Assembly (NCBI RefSeq): GCF_000949385.2
Contig: NZ_JYKO02000001.1
Span: 3,792,770 to 3,856,769 of the forward strand
Source of the DNA: Pseudomonas sp. LFM046
Lineage (GTDB): Bacteria > Pseudomonadota > Gammaproteobacteria > Pseudomonadales > Pseudomonadaceae
DNA length: 64,000 nt
Direction of reading: 5' to 3'
Program-made: the position numbers and the translations under genes
The notes under the pieces: model-generated
Told to the model about the DNA's origin: nothing
Databases searched by the model: none
The model's input: the letters and a program-made list of their open reading frames with translations, nothing else
Shown here: positions 17,948 to 26,710 of the stretch, one piece after another
How positions within the stretch are numbered: position 1 is the first letter of the stretch
How the letters are laid out: the number at the start of each line of letters is the position of its first letter

Positions 17948-17973
17948 GAAAAAGCCGGCTTGCGCCGGCTTCG
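17948..17973 (-). terminator. Terminator of the aminotransferase-GST operon
   Basis: Read on the minus strand: AAGCCGGC, GCAA loop, GCCGGCTT, then a run of T. It begins 18 nt after the GST stop codon. Confidence 0.88.
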
Positions 17974-17990
17974 TCGTGAAACAGAGTATG

Positions 17991-18593
17991 TCAGTCGAAC
18001 ATGCCCACATGGCGCGGGTGGCTGGCCACGCGATCCAGCCAGGCGAGGATGGCCGGGTAGCCGGACAGGTCGAAACCACCCTCGTGGGCCACATGGGTGT
18101 AGGCGTAGAGGGCGATATCGGCGATGGAGTACTGGTCGCCCACCAGGTAAGGCGTGCGCTGCAGCTGCTTTTCCATCACCTTGAGCGCCTTTTGCCCACG
18201 CACGTGGCAGACCTTGTATTCCTCGAGCCGATCTTCCGGCATGCCCTGGTAGAGCTGGATGAAGCGCGCCACCGCCACATAGGGCTCATGGCTGTACTGC
18301 TCGAAGAACTGCCACTGCAGCACCTGGGTGCGCAGGCGCGGTTCGGCGGGGAGCAGGTCGGTGCCCTCGGCGAGGAAATTCAGGATGGCATTGGACTCCC
18401 AGAGGGTAGTGCCGTCTTCCAGCTCCAGCACCGGGATCTTGCCGTTGGGGTTCTTTTCCAGGAACTCGGGGCTCTGGGTTTCCCCCTTGAGGATGTCCAC
18501 CGGTACCCACTGATACGGCAGGCCGAGCAGGTTGAGGATCAGCTTGACCTTGTAGCAGTTGCCGGACTTGTAGTCGCCGTAAACCTTGTACAT
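17991..18593 (-). CDS. Glutathione S-transferase family protein
   Basis: A 200-aa cytosolic protein with an N-terminal thioredoxin-like domain (1-78; the GSH site NPNGKIPVLE at 48-57 and ESNAIL at about 66-71) and a C-terminal helical domain containing the N-capping motif YSIADIALYAY. The N-terminal SGNCYKVKL places Ser10 and Cys13 where catalytic residues of beta/theta-type GSTs lie. It follows the aminotransferase gene by 18 nt and ends at a terminator, so the two share a message divergent from marR. Confidence 0.88.
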   Translation of the reverse strand: MYKVYGDYKSGNCYKVKLILNLLGLPYQWVPVDILKGETQSPEFLEKNPNGKIPVLELEDGTTLWESNAILNFLAEGTDLLPAEPRLRTQVLQWQFFEQYSHEPYVAVARFIQLYQGMPEDRLEEYKVCHVRGQKALKVMEKQLQRTPYLVGDQYSIADIALYAYTHVAHEGGFDLSGYPAILAWLDRVASHPRHVGMFD

Positions 18594-18611
18594 CTCTCCC
18601 CTCCTCTGTAA

Positions 18612-19778
18612 TCAGGCGGCCTGTGCCGCTTGTGCCTGCCGGATGACGCCCGCGAGCCGCTTCAGGCCTTCACCCAGACGCTCCGGTGCCACGTGGCTGA
18701 AGTTCAGACGCAGATGCCCCGGATGCTTGTCCGGATCGATGAAGAACGGCTCGCCCGGCATGAAGGCGACGTTCTGCTCCAGCGCCGGCTTGAGCAGGGT
18801 GCGGGTATCCAGCGGCTGCTTCAAGGTCAGCCAGAAGAACAGCCCGCCCTGGGGGATTTCCCAGGTGGCCAGCTCGCCGAAATGCTCTTGCAGAGCAGCC
18901 TGCATGGCGTCGCGACGCACGCGGTAGAAATCACGCAGCTCGGCCAGGTGCTGGCGGTACTGCTCGGTACCGAACCATTGCAGTGCCTGCCACTGGCCAA
19001 TGCGGTTGGTGTGCAGGTCAGCGGACTGCTTCAGGCGCAGCAGGTGCGGGAACAGGTCCGGGGTGGCGATCAGGAAGCCCACCCGCAGCCCCGGCAACAG
19101 GGTCTTGGAGACGGTGCCGGTATAGATCCAGCTGGTCTTCTTCAGGCGGCTGACGATGGGGGTGGCGCTGCCTTCGTCGAACACCAGCTCACGGTAGGGT
19201 TCGTCTTCGATCAGGGTCACGCCGAATTCGTCCAGCAGCGCGGCGACCGCGTCGCGCTTGGCCTCGCTGTAGCGAGTGCCGGACGGATTCTGGAAAGTCG
19301 GAATGAGGTAGGCAAACGCCGGCTTGTGCTGCTCCAGACGCTGGCGCAGGGCGGCGATTTCCGGGCCGTCGGCTTCCTGGGGTACGGCGATGCAATCGGC
19401 GCCGAACAGCTGGAAGGCTTGCAGGGCCGCCAGGTAGGTGGGCGCCTCCAGCAGCACCTCGGTGCCCGGATCGATGAACAGCTTGGAGGCCAGGTCCAGG
19501 GTCTGCTGGGAGCCGCTGACGATCAGCACCTGGCTCGCCTCGCAGGGTACGCCGAGGGCGCGGGCCTCGGCGGCAATGGCTTCACGCAGTGCCGGCTCGC
19601 CTTCGCTCATGCCGTACTGGCCCATGCTTGCCGGCATCTCGTCCCAATCCACTTTCGGCAGCATCGGCTCGGCCGGCAGGCCACCGGCGAACGACATCAC
19701 TTCCGGACGCTGGGCGGCGGCAAGGATTTCGCGGATCAGGGAGCTTTTCAGGCGGGCGATGCGTTCAGAGAAGGCCAT
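18612..19778 (-). CDS. PLP-dependent aminotransferase (class I/II, 2-aminoadipate/LysN-like)
   Basis: A 388-aa fold-type I aminotransferase. The PLP lysine is Lys225 in GTVSKTLLPGLR; NPSGTRY (164-170) and EDEPYREL (191-198) form the cofactor pocket. It lacks the N-terminal GntR domain that MocR proteins carry, so it is an enzyme rather than a regulator. Similar enzymes use 2-aminoadipate, leucine or aromatic amino acids; the substrate cannot be set from sequence. Its promoter region holds the MarR operator pair at 19813-19869, implying control by the divergent MarR protein. Confidence 0.88.
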   Translation of the reverse strand: MAFSERIARLKSSLIREILAAAQRPEVMSFAGGLPAEPMLPKVDWDEMPASMGQYGMSEGEPALREAIAAEARALGVPCEASQVLIVSGSQQTLDLASKLFIDPGTEVLLEAPTYLAALQAFQLFGADCIAVPQEADGPEIAALRQRLEQHKPAFAYLIPTFQNPSGTRYSEAKRDAVAALLDEFGVTLIEDEPYRELVFDEGSATPIVSRLKKTSWIYTGTVSKTLLPGLRVGFLIATPDLFPHLLRLKQSADLHTNRIGQWQALQWFGTEQYRQHLAELRDFYRVRRDAMQAALQEHFGELATWEIPQGGLFFWLTLKQPLDTRTLLKPALEQNVAFMPGEPFFIDPDKHPGHLRLNFSHVAPERLGEGLKRLAGVIRQAQAAQAA

Positions 19779-19812
19779 GGATTGTCACCGGGTGCGGAAG
19801 CGAGAAAATTAA

Positions 19813-19827
19813 GTCAAACTGCTTGAC
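19813..19827. promoter_or_regulatory. MarR operator, copy 1 (GTCAAACTGCTTGAC)
   Basis: Inverted repeat GTCAA-N5-TTGAC between the divergent aminotransferase and marR genes. A second copy lies 42 bp away (centre to centre), about four helical turns, on the same face of the DNA. Confidence 0.8.
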
Positions 19828-19854
19828 CGAAACTACGACGACCGCGACAGAAAC

Positions 19855-19869
19855 GTCAATATGCTTGAC
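19855..19869. promoter_or_regulatory. MarR operator, copy 2, overlapping the marR start codon
   Basis: GTCAATATGCTTGAC has the same GTCAA/TTGAC arms. It contains the ATG of the marR gene (19861-19863), so binding would block its own gene close to the start of translation. Confidence 0.78.
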
Positions 19870-20316
19870 CTGAAAAATTCCGCCATTCAGCAAGCCGCCA
19901 TGGAAGCCTTCTTCTTCGGCTACCAGGCCTTCACCAGCAAACCGGACGAAATCCTCGCCCGCCGGGGCCTGTCGCGGGTGCACCACCGCATCCTGTTCTT
20001 CATCGCCAAGTACCCGGGGCTGAGCGTCAAGGAGATGCTGGGCTACCTCGGGGTGACCAAGCAGGCGCTGAACACCCCGCTGCGGCAGCTGATCGAGATG
20101 AAGCTGGTGGAGAGCGTCGCGGCGGACGATGACAAGCGCAAGCGCCTGCTGGGGTTCACCGCCGAAGGGGCGAAGCTGGAGCAGGCCCTGCGCCGCGAAC
20201 AGGCGCGTCTGCTGCAACGCGCCTTCGGCGAGGCCGGAGAGGAAGCGGTGCGCGGCTGGCTACAGGTCAACCAGGCACTTTGCACCGCCCGTCAGAACGA
20301 AGTCACCGAGAACTAG
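19861..20316 (+). CDS. MarR-family transcriptional regulator
   Basis: A 151-aa winged-helix regulator: the recognition region LSVKEMLGYLGVTKQALNTPLRQLIEMKLVE spans about 54-84, followed by the wing DDKRKRLLGFT. It is divergent from the aminotransferase-GST operon, and two identical-arm inverted repeats lie in the 82-bp gap, so it very likely represses both directions. No Shine-Dalgarno is visible before the ATG, which lies inside operator 2; the transcript may have little or no leader. Confidence 0.9.
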   Translation: MLDLKNSAIQQAAMEAFFFGYQAFTSKPDEILARRGLSRVHHRILFFIAKYPGLSVKEMLGYLGVTKQALNTPLRQLIEMKLVESVAADDDKRKRLLGFTAEGAKLEQALRREQARLLQRAFGEAGEEAVRGWLQVNQALCTARQNEVTEN

Positions 20317-20942
20317 GCAACCTTGCCCAGCTCCCCCGCGCCACGGAAGAACACCAGCGTCATGGCCACGTAGGCGGCAATGAGCGGCAGGAGCCCCACG
20401 AACATCAGCACCACGGTGGCCATCATGATGCCGCCCACCAGGTTCAGCCAGGCCATCACTCGGAATACCGGATAGGCGTTCTGCACCTTCAGCATCCGCA
20501 CCGCCAGCCAGGCGGTAAGCGCACCCAACACGGCGATCACGCCGAAATACGCCACCATGGGCCAGCCTGGCTCAGTGCTGGCATCCCCCAACAGGTAGTC
20601 CATCGCTTCTACGGCCAGGCTGACAATCACCACCGCCCAGACGGGCGGCGCCAAGTTCTCGGCGGAGAAGCGCGCCTCGGCGAAGAGCTTGAGACGGATC
20701 AGCAGGTAACAGCCCAGCAATGTCAGCGCCACACTCAGCCAGTCAGTCAGACGGGTCATCAGTGCGTCCTCGGTGGCGCCGGCGGCCACCGCCAGGCCCG
20801 TGAGGGTCAGAGTTCCTACCGTCAGCACCAGGCTCAGCCAGGCCAGCAGCCTGAGCTGGCCGGGGCTCCAGCCGTTCATCGGCCGCGGCCCCGCATCCTC
20901 CACCAGCTCGACCCGGGGGGCGGCATAAGGGTTCTCATCCAT
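20313..20942 (-). CDS. Hypothetical multispan membrane protein
   Basis: A 209-aa protein with an N-terminal DENPYAAPR motif, often seen at the start of small DUF-type membrane proteins, and five or more hydrophobic segments from residue 33 on. No known transport motif is recognised. The start MDENPYAAPR was preferred to an ATG 30 nt upstream. It converges with marR, overlapping by 4 nt. Confidence 0.7.
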   Translation of the reverse strand: MDENPYAAPRVELVEDAGPRPMNGWSPGQLRLLAWLSLVLTVGTLTLTGLAVAAGATEDALMTRLTDWLSVALTLLGCYLLIRLKLFAEARFSAENLAPPVWAVVIVSLAVEAMDYLLGDASTEPGWPMVAYFGVIAVLGALTAWLAVRMLKVQNAYPVFRVMAWLNLVGGIMMATVVLMFVGLLPLIAAYVAMTLVFFRGAGELGKVA

Positions 20943-21090
20943 GTGAGTCACTCCAGGCAGGAAAACCATCACAGTAGCCGCTGATCACCAGGGTGCCAAT
21001 CGACTGTATTGCTCATCGCGCGCGTCGCTGTATCGGGACGTTTCCAGCTGGCTGGCCTTAGTCTGCGGACACAACGAAAAGGTAACCGCC

Positions 21091-21708
21091 ATGAGCCTGG
21101 AACTGATTTTCGCCTTCGCCCTCTTCGCTTTCGTCACCTCCGTGACGCCCGGCCCCAACAACATGATGCTGCTCGCCTCCGGGGTGAACTTCGGGATACG
21201 CCGCAGCGTGCCGCACATGCTCGGCATCAGCCTCGGCTTCATGGTGCTGGTGATCGCCGTGGGCCTGGGCCTGTCCCAGGTGTTCCAGCAGATTCCGGAG
21301 CTCTATACCGCGCTGCGTTACCTCGGTGCCGCCTACCTGCTCTACCTGGCCTGGAAGATCGCCGGCTCCGGCGCCCCGGACGCCAACGAAGCGGAGAAAC
21401 GCCCGAAGCCGTTCACCTTCCTCCAGGCCGCGGCCTTCCAATGGGTGAATCCCAAGGCCTGGGTGATGGCCATCGGCGCTATCACCACCTACACGCCGCA
21501 GGAGAATTTCGTGGTCAATGTGGTGCTGATCGCTGCCCTCTTCGCGCTGATCAACTGCCCCAGCGTCGGCCTCTGGACGGTGGCCGGCAGCCTGCTGCGC
21601 CGCTGGCTGTCCGAACCGCGCATACTGCGCCTGTTCAACGTCGGCATGGCCCTGCTACTGGTGGCCTCGCTCTACCCCATCCTGGTCGATGTCCACGGAA
21701 AGATCTGA
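21091..21708 (+). CDS. LysE/RhtB-family amino acid exporter
   Basis: A 205-aa membrane protein with about six spans. The N-terminal signature VTPGPNNMMLLASGVNFG (18-35) is diagnostic of the LysE/RhtB family, which exports amino acids or derivatives. The stop codon overlaps the start of the BenE-like gene by one base (TGATG), so the two transporters are co-translated. The substrate is unknown. Confidence 0.9.
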   Translation: MSLELIFAFALFAFVTSVTPGPNNMMLLASGVNFGIRRSVPHMLGISLGFMVLVIAVGLGLSQVFQQIPELYTALRYLGAAYLLYLAWKIAGSGAPDANEAEKRPKPFTFLQAAAFQWVNPKAWVMAIGAITTYTPQENFVVNVVLIAALFALINCPSVGLWTVAGSLLRRWLSEPRILRLFNVGMALLLVASLYPILVDVHGKI

Positions 21709-22922
21709 TGACTCTCAGCACGGAAACCCCGGCCAACCCACCGCGCCTGCGCCCCTTCGCAGACTCCTCGCCCGCCGCCGTGGTGGCGGGCTTCATCGCC
21801 ATGCTCACCGGCTACACCAGCTCCCTGGTGCTGATGTTCCAGGCCGGCCAGGCGGCCGGCCTGAGCAATGGGCAGATTTCCTCGTGGATCTGGGCCCTGT
21901 CCATCGGCATGGCGGTAACCACCATCGGCCTGTCCCTGCGCTACCGCACGCCCATCGTGGTCGCCTGGTCTACGCCGGGTGCGGCCCTGCTCGTTACCAG
22001 CCTGTCGGGCGTGAGCTATGCCGAGGCGATTGGCGCCTTCATCGTCTGCGCGGCCCTGCTGGCCCTGGTGGGACTGACCGGCGGCTTCGAGCGGCTGATG
22101 CGCCGCCTGCCCGCCTCCCTGGCAGCCGCCTTGCTGGCGGGCATCCTGTTCAAGATCGGCAGCGAAATCTTCATCGCCGCCCAGCACCGCACCTCCCTGG
22201 TGCTGGCGATGTTCTTCAGCTACCTGGTGTTCAAGCGCCTGCAACCGCGTTATGCCGTGCTGGCGGCGCTGCTGGTGGGTTGCCTGGTAGCGGCCGCGTT
22301 GGGCCTGCTGGATTTCAGCGGATTCGAATTCGCCCTGGCCGAGCCCGTCTGGACGACCCCGGAGTTCTCCGTCACCGCCATCATCAGCATCGGCATTCCG
22401 CTCTTCGTGGTGGCCATGGCGTCACAGAACATCCCCGGCATCGCCGTGCTGCGGGCCGACGGCTACCAGGTGCCGGCCTCGCCGCTGGTCTCGGTCACCG
22501 GCCTCGCCTCCCTGCTGCTGGCGCCCTTCGGCTCCCATGGCATCAACCTGGCGGCCATCAGCGCAGCCATCTGCACTGGCCCCCACGCCCACGAGGACCG
22601 CAGCAAGCGTTACACCGCCGCTGTCTGGTGCGGGGTCTTCTACGGCATCGCCGGCACCTTCGGCGCCACCCTGGCAGCACTCTTCGCCGCCCTGCCCAAG
22701 GAGCTGGTGCTGTCCATCGCCGCCCTGGCGCTGTTCGGCTCCATCAGCAATGGTCTCACCGCCGCCATGCAAGCGCCGAAGGAGCGCGAAGCGGCACTCA
22801 TCACCTTCATGGTGACCGCCTCAGGCATGACGCTCCTGTCCATCGGTTCCGCCTTCTGGGGATTGATCGCCGGGGTGTTGACCCTGCTGATCCTCAACTT
22901 CGACAGCGGCCGGGATAAATGA
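21708..22922 (+). CDS. BenE-family benzoate/H+ symporter-like transporter
   Basis: A 404-aa integral membrane protein with about 12 hydrophobic segments and BenE family features (WSTPGAALL near 85, ASQNIPGIAVLRADGY near 240, GSHGINLAAISAAICTG near 270). The family includes benzoate:proton symporters, but no benzoate degradation genes are nearby, so the substrate may differ. It is coupled to the LysE gene upstream and followed by a terminator. Confidence 0.88.
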   Translation: MTLSTETPANPPRLRPFADSSPAAVVAGFIAMLTGYTSSLVLMFQAGQAAGLSNGQISSWIWALSIGMAVTTIGLSLRYRTPIVVAWSTPGAALLVTSLSGVSYAEAIGAFIVCAALLALVGLTGGFERLMRRLPASLAAALLAGILFKIGSEIFIAAQHRTSLVLAMFFSYLVFKRLQPRYAVLAALLVGCLVAAALGLLDFSGFEFALAEPVWTTPEFSVTAIISIGIPLFVVAMASQNIPGIAVLRADGYQVPASPLVSVTGLASLLLAPFGSHGINLAAISAAICTGPHAHEDRSKRYTAAVWCGVFYGIAGTFGATLAALFAALPKELVLSIAALALFGSISNGLTAAMQAPKEREAALITFMVTASGMTLLSIGSAFWGLIAGVLTLLILNFDSGRDK

Positions 22923-22923
22923 A

Positions 22924-22952
22924 GAAAGGCGCCAGACGGCGCCTTTCTCTTC
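22924..22952 (+). terminator. Terminator after the BenE-like gene
   Basis: GAAAGGCGCC, AGAC loop, GGCGCCTTTC, then a pyrimidine-rich run. It begins just after the stop codon. Confidence 0.85.
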
Positions 22953-22960
22953 TTCTCGCT

Positions 22961-22998
22961 GTAGGAGCGAATTCATTCGCGAATGAGTCCGCTCCTAC
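22961..22998. repeat. Intergenic element, GTAGGAGCGAATTCATTCGC type
   Basis: The ends GTAGGAGC and GCTCCTAC flank the palindromic core GAATTCATTCGCGAATGAG. It is related to the 94-bp copy at 40326 and the half copy at 46213. Confidence 0.75.
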
Positions 22999-23111
22999 AA
23001 GCTCTGCCGCATGCCAGGTTCGACCAGGCCTATCCGGCCCTCCATCGGGAGGTTGGACTGGCCGCGAATGGCGGAAAGAAAAGCGCTTTCCACCCGACGG
23101 GCTTGCCGGAA

Positions 23112-23873
23112 TCAGATCGCCGTCGCGCCGCCGTCCACCGCCAAGGCCTGGCCAGTGGTGAAGCCGGCGGCATCGCAGCAGAGGTAGAGCACCGCCGCGG
23201 CGATCTCCTCGACCTTGCCGATGCGTCCCACCGGATGCATCGTGGCGACGAACTCAGCCTTCTTCGGATCGGCCTCGTAGGCACGGCGGAACATGTCGGT
23301 GTCGATCACCGCCGGGCACACGGCGTTCACCCGGATCTTCTTCTTGGCATATTCGACGGCCGCCGATTTGGTCAGGCCGATCACCGCGTGCTTGGACGCG
23401 GCGTAGATGCTCATCTTCGGCGCTGCACCCAGGCCAGCCACGGACGCAGTGTTGACGATAGCGCCGCCGCCCTGGGCCAGGAGCAGCGGGATCTGGTACT
23501 TCATGCAGAGCCACACGCCCTTCACGTTGACGCCCATGATGGCGTCGAACTCCGCCTCGTCGCCGTCGGCCAGTTTGCCCTTCTCGATCTCGATGCCGGC
23601 GTTGTTGAAGGCGTAGTCCAAGCGGCCATAGGCAGCCACGGCACCTTCCATCAGCGCCTTGACCTCGGCGTCGCGGGTCACGTTGCAGCGGATGAACACG
23701 GCCTCGCCACCGGCGGCGCGAATCAGTTCCACCGTGCCCTCGCCACCGGCGACGTCCACATCGGAAACCACCACTTTCAGACCCTCGGCGGCGAACGCCT
23801 GGGCCGTGGCGCGACCGATACCGTTGGCGGCACCGGTTACCAGGGCGACCTGGCCGGAGAACTTCATGCTCAT
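23112..23873 (-). CDS. SDR-family oxidoreductase
   Basis: A 253-aa classical short-chain dehydrogenase. The NAD(P)-binding TGAANGIG is at 13-20, NNAG at 90-93, and the catalytic set is Ser144, Tyr157 and Lys161. SDVD after beta-2 (37-40) has an Asp, which favours NAD over NADP. It is a single gene; MKFSGQ two codons in could be the true start. The substrate is unknown. Confidence 0.88.
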   Translation of the reverse strand: MSMKFSGQVALVTGAANGIGRATAQAFAAEGLKVVVSDVDVAGGEGTVELIRAAGGEAVFIRCNVTRDAEVKALMEGAVAAYGRLDYAFNNAGIEIEKGKLADGDEAEFDAIMGVNVKGVWLCMKYQIPLLLAQGGGAIVNTASVAGLGAAPKMSIYAASKHAVIGLTKSAAVEYAKKKIRVNAVCPAVIDTDMFRRAYEADPKKAEFVATMHPVGRIGKVEEIAAAVLYLCCDAAGFTTGQALAVDGGATAI

Positions 23874-24099
23874 CTGTGCATCCTCAATGGGAATGGGAAC
23901 AGGGGCGGAGTCTAGTCAGTCGCAGTCCCGCGACGTCAGCATCATCAGGGCTCTGGTGAGCGCACCATCCAGATCGATGATGAGCCCTCCAATACAACAT
24001 CACCCCAACCCATGGCAGCACATTCCGCCGGGCCTGCTGACTTGCCCCATGCCGGCTGGCGGACTATCACCAACACTTTCCCCTGTCGGAGTTGCTGCC

Positions 24100-25104
24100 A
24101 TGCCCCTGCTCAATCGCCAGTTCCTGCTTGCCCAGCGCCCGGTTGGACCGGCCACTCGCGAAACCTTCTCCTACGTGGAAACCCCGGTCGGCGAGCCCGG
24201 CCCCGACCAGGTGTTGGTGGAAAACCTCTATCTGTCCCTCGACCCCGCCATGCGCGGCTGGATGAACGACGCCCGCTCCTACATCGCCCCGGTGGCCCTG
24301 GGCGAGGTGATGCGCGCTTTGGGCGTTGGCAAGGTGATGGCCTCGCAGCACCCGGACTTCAAGGTGGGGGACCACGTCTGCGGTTCAGTCGGCGTCCAGG
24401 ATTACTTTCTCGGCACGCCTCGCGACTTCCACAAGGTGGACCCGGACCGCGCTCCCCTACCCCTCTACCTTTCCGCCCTGGGCATGACCGGCATGACGGC
24501 GTATTTCGCCCTGCTGGACGTGGGCCAGCCCAAGGCTGGGGAAACCGTGGTCATCTCCGGGGCGGCCGGCGCGGTGGGCGGCGTCGCCGGGCAGATTGCG
24601 CGGATCAAGGGTTGCCGCGTGGTGGGCATTGCCGGTGGCGCGGAGAAATGCCGTTACCTGGTCGAGCAACTGGGCTTCGACGGTGCCATCGACTACAAGG
24701 CCGAGGACCTCCACGCCGCCCTCAAGCGCGAATGCCCGAACGGCGTTGACGTTTATTTCGACAACGTCGGCGGCGACATCCTCGACACCGTGCTGACCCG
24801 TATCAACCGCAAGGCACGGATCGTGATCTGCGGCGCCATCAGCCAGTACAACAACAAGGAAGCGGTGAAGGGCCCGGCCAACTACTTGGCGCTGCTGGTC
24901 AACCGCGCGCGCATGGAAGGCATGGTGGTGTTCGACTATGCGGACCGCTATGGCGAGGCGGTCAAGGACATCGCCGGCTGGTTGGCCAGCGGCGAACTGA
25001 AGAGCAAGGAAGATGTGGTGACCGGGCTGGAAAGCTTCCCGGAAACCCTGGGCAAGCTGTTCAGCGGGGAGAACTTCGGGAAACTGGTGCTGAAAGTGCG
25101 CTGA
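24100..25104 (+). CDS. NADP-dependent MDR-family reductase (CurA-like)
   Basis: A 334-aa medium-chain reductase of the zinc-free leukotriene B4 dehydrogenase/CurA class. It shows the LSLDPAMRGWM start motif (about 43-53), the ALGMTGMTAYFALLDVG segment near 126, the nucleotide loop SGAAGAVGGVAGQIA near 152 and the VDVYFDNVGG motif near 211. Such enzymes reduce alkenal or enone double bonds with NADPH. The start is the ATG with GGAG upstream; 441 nt of open frame before it contains no protein-like sequence. Confidence 0.88.
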   Translation: MPLLNRQFLLAQRPVGPATRETFSYVETPVGEPGPDQVLVENLYLSLDPAMRGWMNDARSYIAPVALGEVMRALGVGKVMASQHPDFKVGDHVCGSVGVQDYFLGTPRDFHKVDPDRAPLPLYLSALGMTGMTAYFALLDVGQPKAGETVVISGAAGAVGGVAGQIARIKGCRVVGIAGGAEKCRYLVEQLGFDGAIDYKAEDLHAALKRECPNGVDVYFDNVGGDILDTVLTRINRKARIVICGAISQYNNKEAVKGPANYLALLVNRARMEGMVVFDYADRYGEAVKDIAGWLASGELKSKEDVVTGLESFPETLGKLFSGENFGKLVLKVR

Positions 25105-25150
25105 TCCCGCGCGTTTGGTGCGCTGCCACCCAGGCAGCGCACCGGCGAGG

Positions 25151-25849
25151 TCACGCCAGCTCGGCGACCACGGCGGCCAGGGCCTTGGCCGGATCGGCGG
25201 CCTGGCTGATGGGGCGACCGATCACCAGGTAGTCGGAGCCGGCATCCAGAGCCTGGCGCGGGGTGAGGATGCGACGCTGGTCGTCCTGGGCGCTGCCGGC
25301 CGGACGGATGCCCGGGGTCACCAGCTGCAGGCGCGGATAGGCAGCCTTGAGGTCGGTGGCTTCCTGGGCCGAGCAGACCAGGCCATCCATGCCAGCCTTG
25401 TCCGCCAGACCGGCGAGACGCAGCACCTGCTCCTTGGGCTCGATGTCCAGGCCGATGCCAGCCAGGTCTTCGCGTTCCATGCTGGTCAGCACGGTCACGC
25501 CAATCAGCAGCGGCTTCGGCCCGTTGAACTTGTCCAGGGTCTCGCGGCAGGCCGCCATCATGCGCAGGCCGCCCGAGCAGTGCACGTTGACCATCCACAC
25601 GCCCATCTCGGCGGCGGCCTTCACCGCCATGGCGGTGGTGTTGGGGATGTCGTGGAATTTCAGGTCGAGGAAGACTTCGAAGCCGCGGTCACGCAGGGTC
25701 GAGACGATCTCAGAAGCGCAGCTGGTGAACAGCTCCTTGCCCACCTTGACCCGGCACAGCTTGGGGTCCAGCTGGTCGGCCAGCCGCAGGGCGGCTTCGC
25801 GGGTGGGAAAGTCGAGGGCGACAATGATCGGCGTCTGACAGGCGGACAT
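25151..25849 (-). CDS. pyrF: Orotidine 5'-phosphate decarboxylase
   Basis: A 232-aa TIM-barrel enzyme making UMP from OMP, the last step of pyrimidine synthesis. The catalytic Asp-Lys-Asp array is in [10 protein letters not shown] (Asp62, Lys64, Asp67), and the phosphate site GIRP is near 192. Start at [10 protein letters not shown], giving the usual pseudomonad length; upstream open frame is not coding. Confidence 0.96.
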   Translation of the reverse strand: MSACQTPIIVALDFPTREAALRLADQLDPKLCRVKVGKELFTSCASEIVSTLRDRGFEVFLDLKFHDIPNTTAMAVKAAAEMGVWMVNVHCSGGLRMMAACRETLDKFNGPKPLLIGVTVLTSMEREDLAGIGLDIEPKEQVLRLAGLADKAGMDGLVCSAQEATDLKAAYPRLQLVTPGIRPAGSAQDDQRRILTPRQALDAGSDYLVIGRPISQAADPAKALAAVVAELA

Positions 25850-25923
25850 GGGGCAGGCTCTCTGGCGAATCGGAAACGGCGCGCATTGTAGCGCAAGCCC
25901 TCGCGCGCCGCTGCCTCCGTGCC

Positions 25924-26667
25924 TCAGACAATGTGATCCAGAGTAAAGGCCGTCATGAACCCCGCCAGGGTGATCAGCCCGGTCCAGGCATGTGTGGTTT
26001 CGAAGGCTTCGGGGATCAGGGTGTCCACGAGCATGCAGAGCACCGCGCCCGCCGAGAATCCCAGGGCGAAGGCCAGCCAATGCGGTGACAGACCGGCGAA
26101 CAACCCTGGCCCGGCCATGGCCGCCAGCCCGGACAGCACGGCAATGACGCCCCAGAGGCCGAACACCAGCCAGCCGCTGCGCTTTTCCTCCCGCAGCCCG
26201 GCGGCACTGGCCAGGCCTTCAGGCAGGTTGGCGAGGAAGATGGCCACGAGCATCAGCACGCTGACCTCGCCACCATCCAGCAGCCCCAACCCCAGGCCAA
26301 GTGATTCGGGAATACCGTCGAGGAAGGCGCCGACAGCGATCAGCATGGCCACCATGCCGCTGCCGCCGTTGCTGCTCTTGCCACGATGGCGATGCTCCAG
26401 GCGCTCGATGTACTGGCTGGCCAGCACAAAAGCGACGCCGCCGGCCAGCAACCCGCCCAGGGTCGGCAAGAGCCCGCCGATGCGCTCTGCCTCAGGGATC
26501 TGCCCGAAGCACAGGGCGGCCACCAGCACGCCGCTGCCGTAGGCCATGATCGAGGCCAGAACCTTCTTCGGCAGCGTCACCAGGAAACCGATGCCCGCGC
26601 CGATGAGCAGGCTACTGGCGGCCAGCCAGCCCCAGAGGCCGGCCTGGAGGGTGACGGGAATTTGCAT
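25924..26667 (-). CDS. ZIP-family metal transporter
   Basis: A 247-aa membrane protein with about eight hydrophobic segments and ZIP-type motifs: [16 protein letters not shown] (about 126-141) and [13 protein letters not shown] (about 157-169), each carrying the Pro-Glu of the metal path. A short basic/His loop ([12 protein letters not shown]) sits between spans 3 and 4. Zinc or another divalent cation is the likely cargo. It has a good AAGGAGG ribosome binding site. Confidence 0.85.
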   Translation of the reverse strand: MQIPVTLQAGLWGWLAASSLLIGAGIGFLVTLPKKVLASIMAYGSGVLVAALCFGQIPEAERIGGLLPTLGGLLAGGVAFVLASQYIERLEHRHRGKSSNGGSGMVAMLIAVGAFLDGIPESLGLGLGLLDGGEVSVLMLVAIFLANLPEGLASAAGLREEKRSGWLVFGLWGVIAVLSGLAAMAGPGLFAGLSPHWLAFALGFSAGAVLCMLVDTLIPEAFETTHAWTGLITLAGFMTAFTLDHIV

Positions 26668-26710
26668 GACTTCCTCCTTGAATGACTGGGCTGAGGCTAA
26701 CAGAGCCGAC

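Noticed and set aside
23946-23987. AGGGCTC / GAGCCCT arms between the SDR and CurA-like genes
   Set aside because: The arms are short and far apart, with no T run and no second copy. Not enough to call an operator or terminator.
23659-24099. Long upstream extension of the CurA-like reductase
   Set aside because: It runs through the divergent gene start and control region; family members begin at the ATG at 24100, which has a GGAG site.
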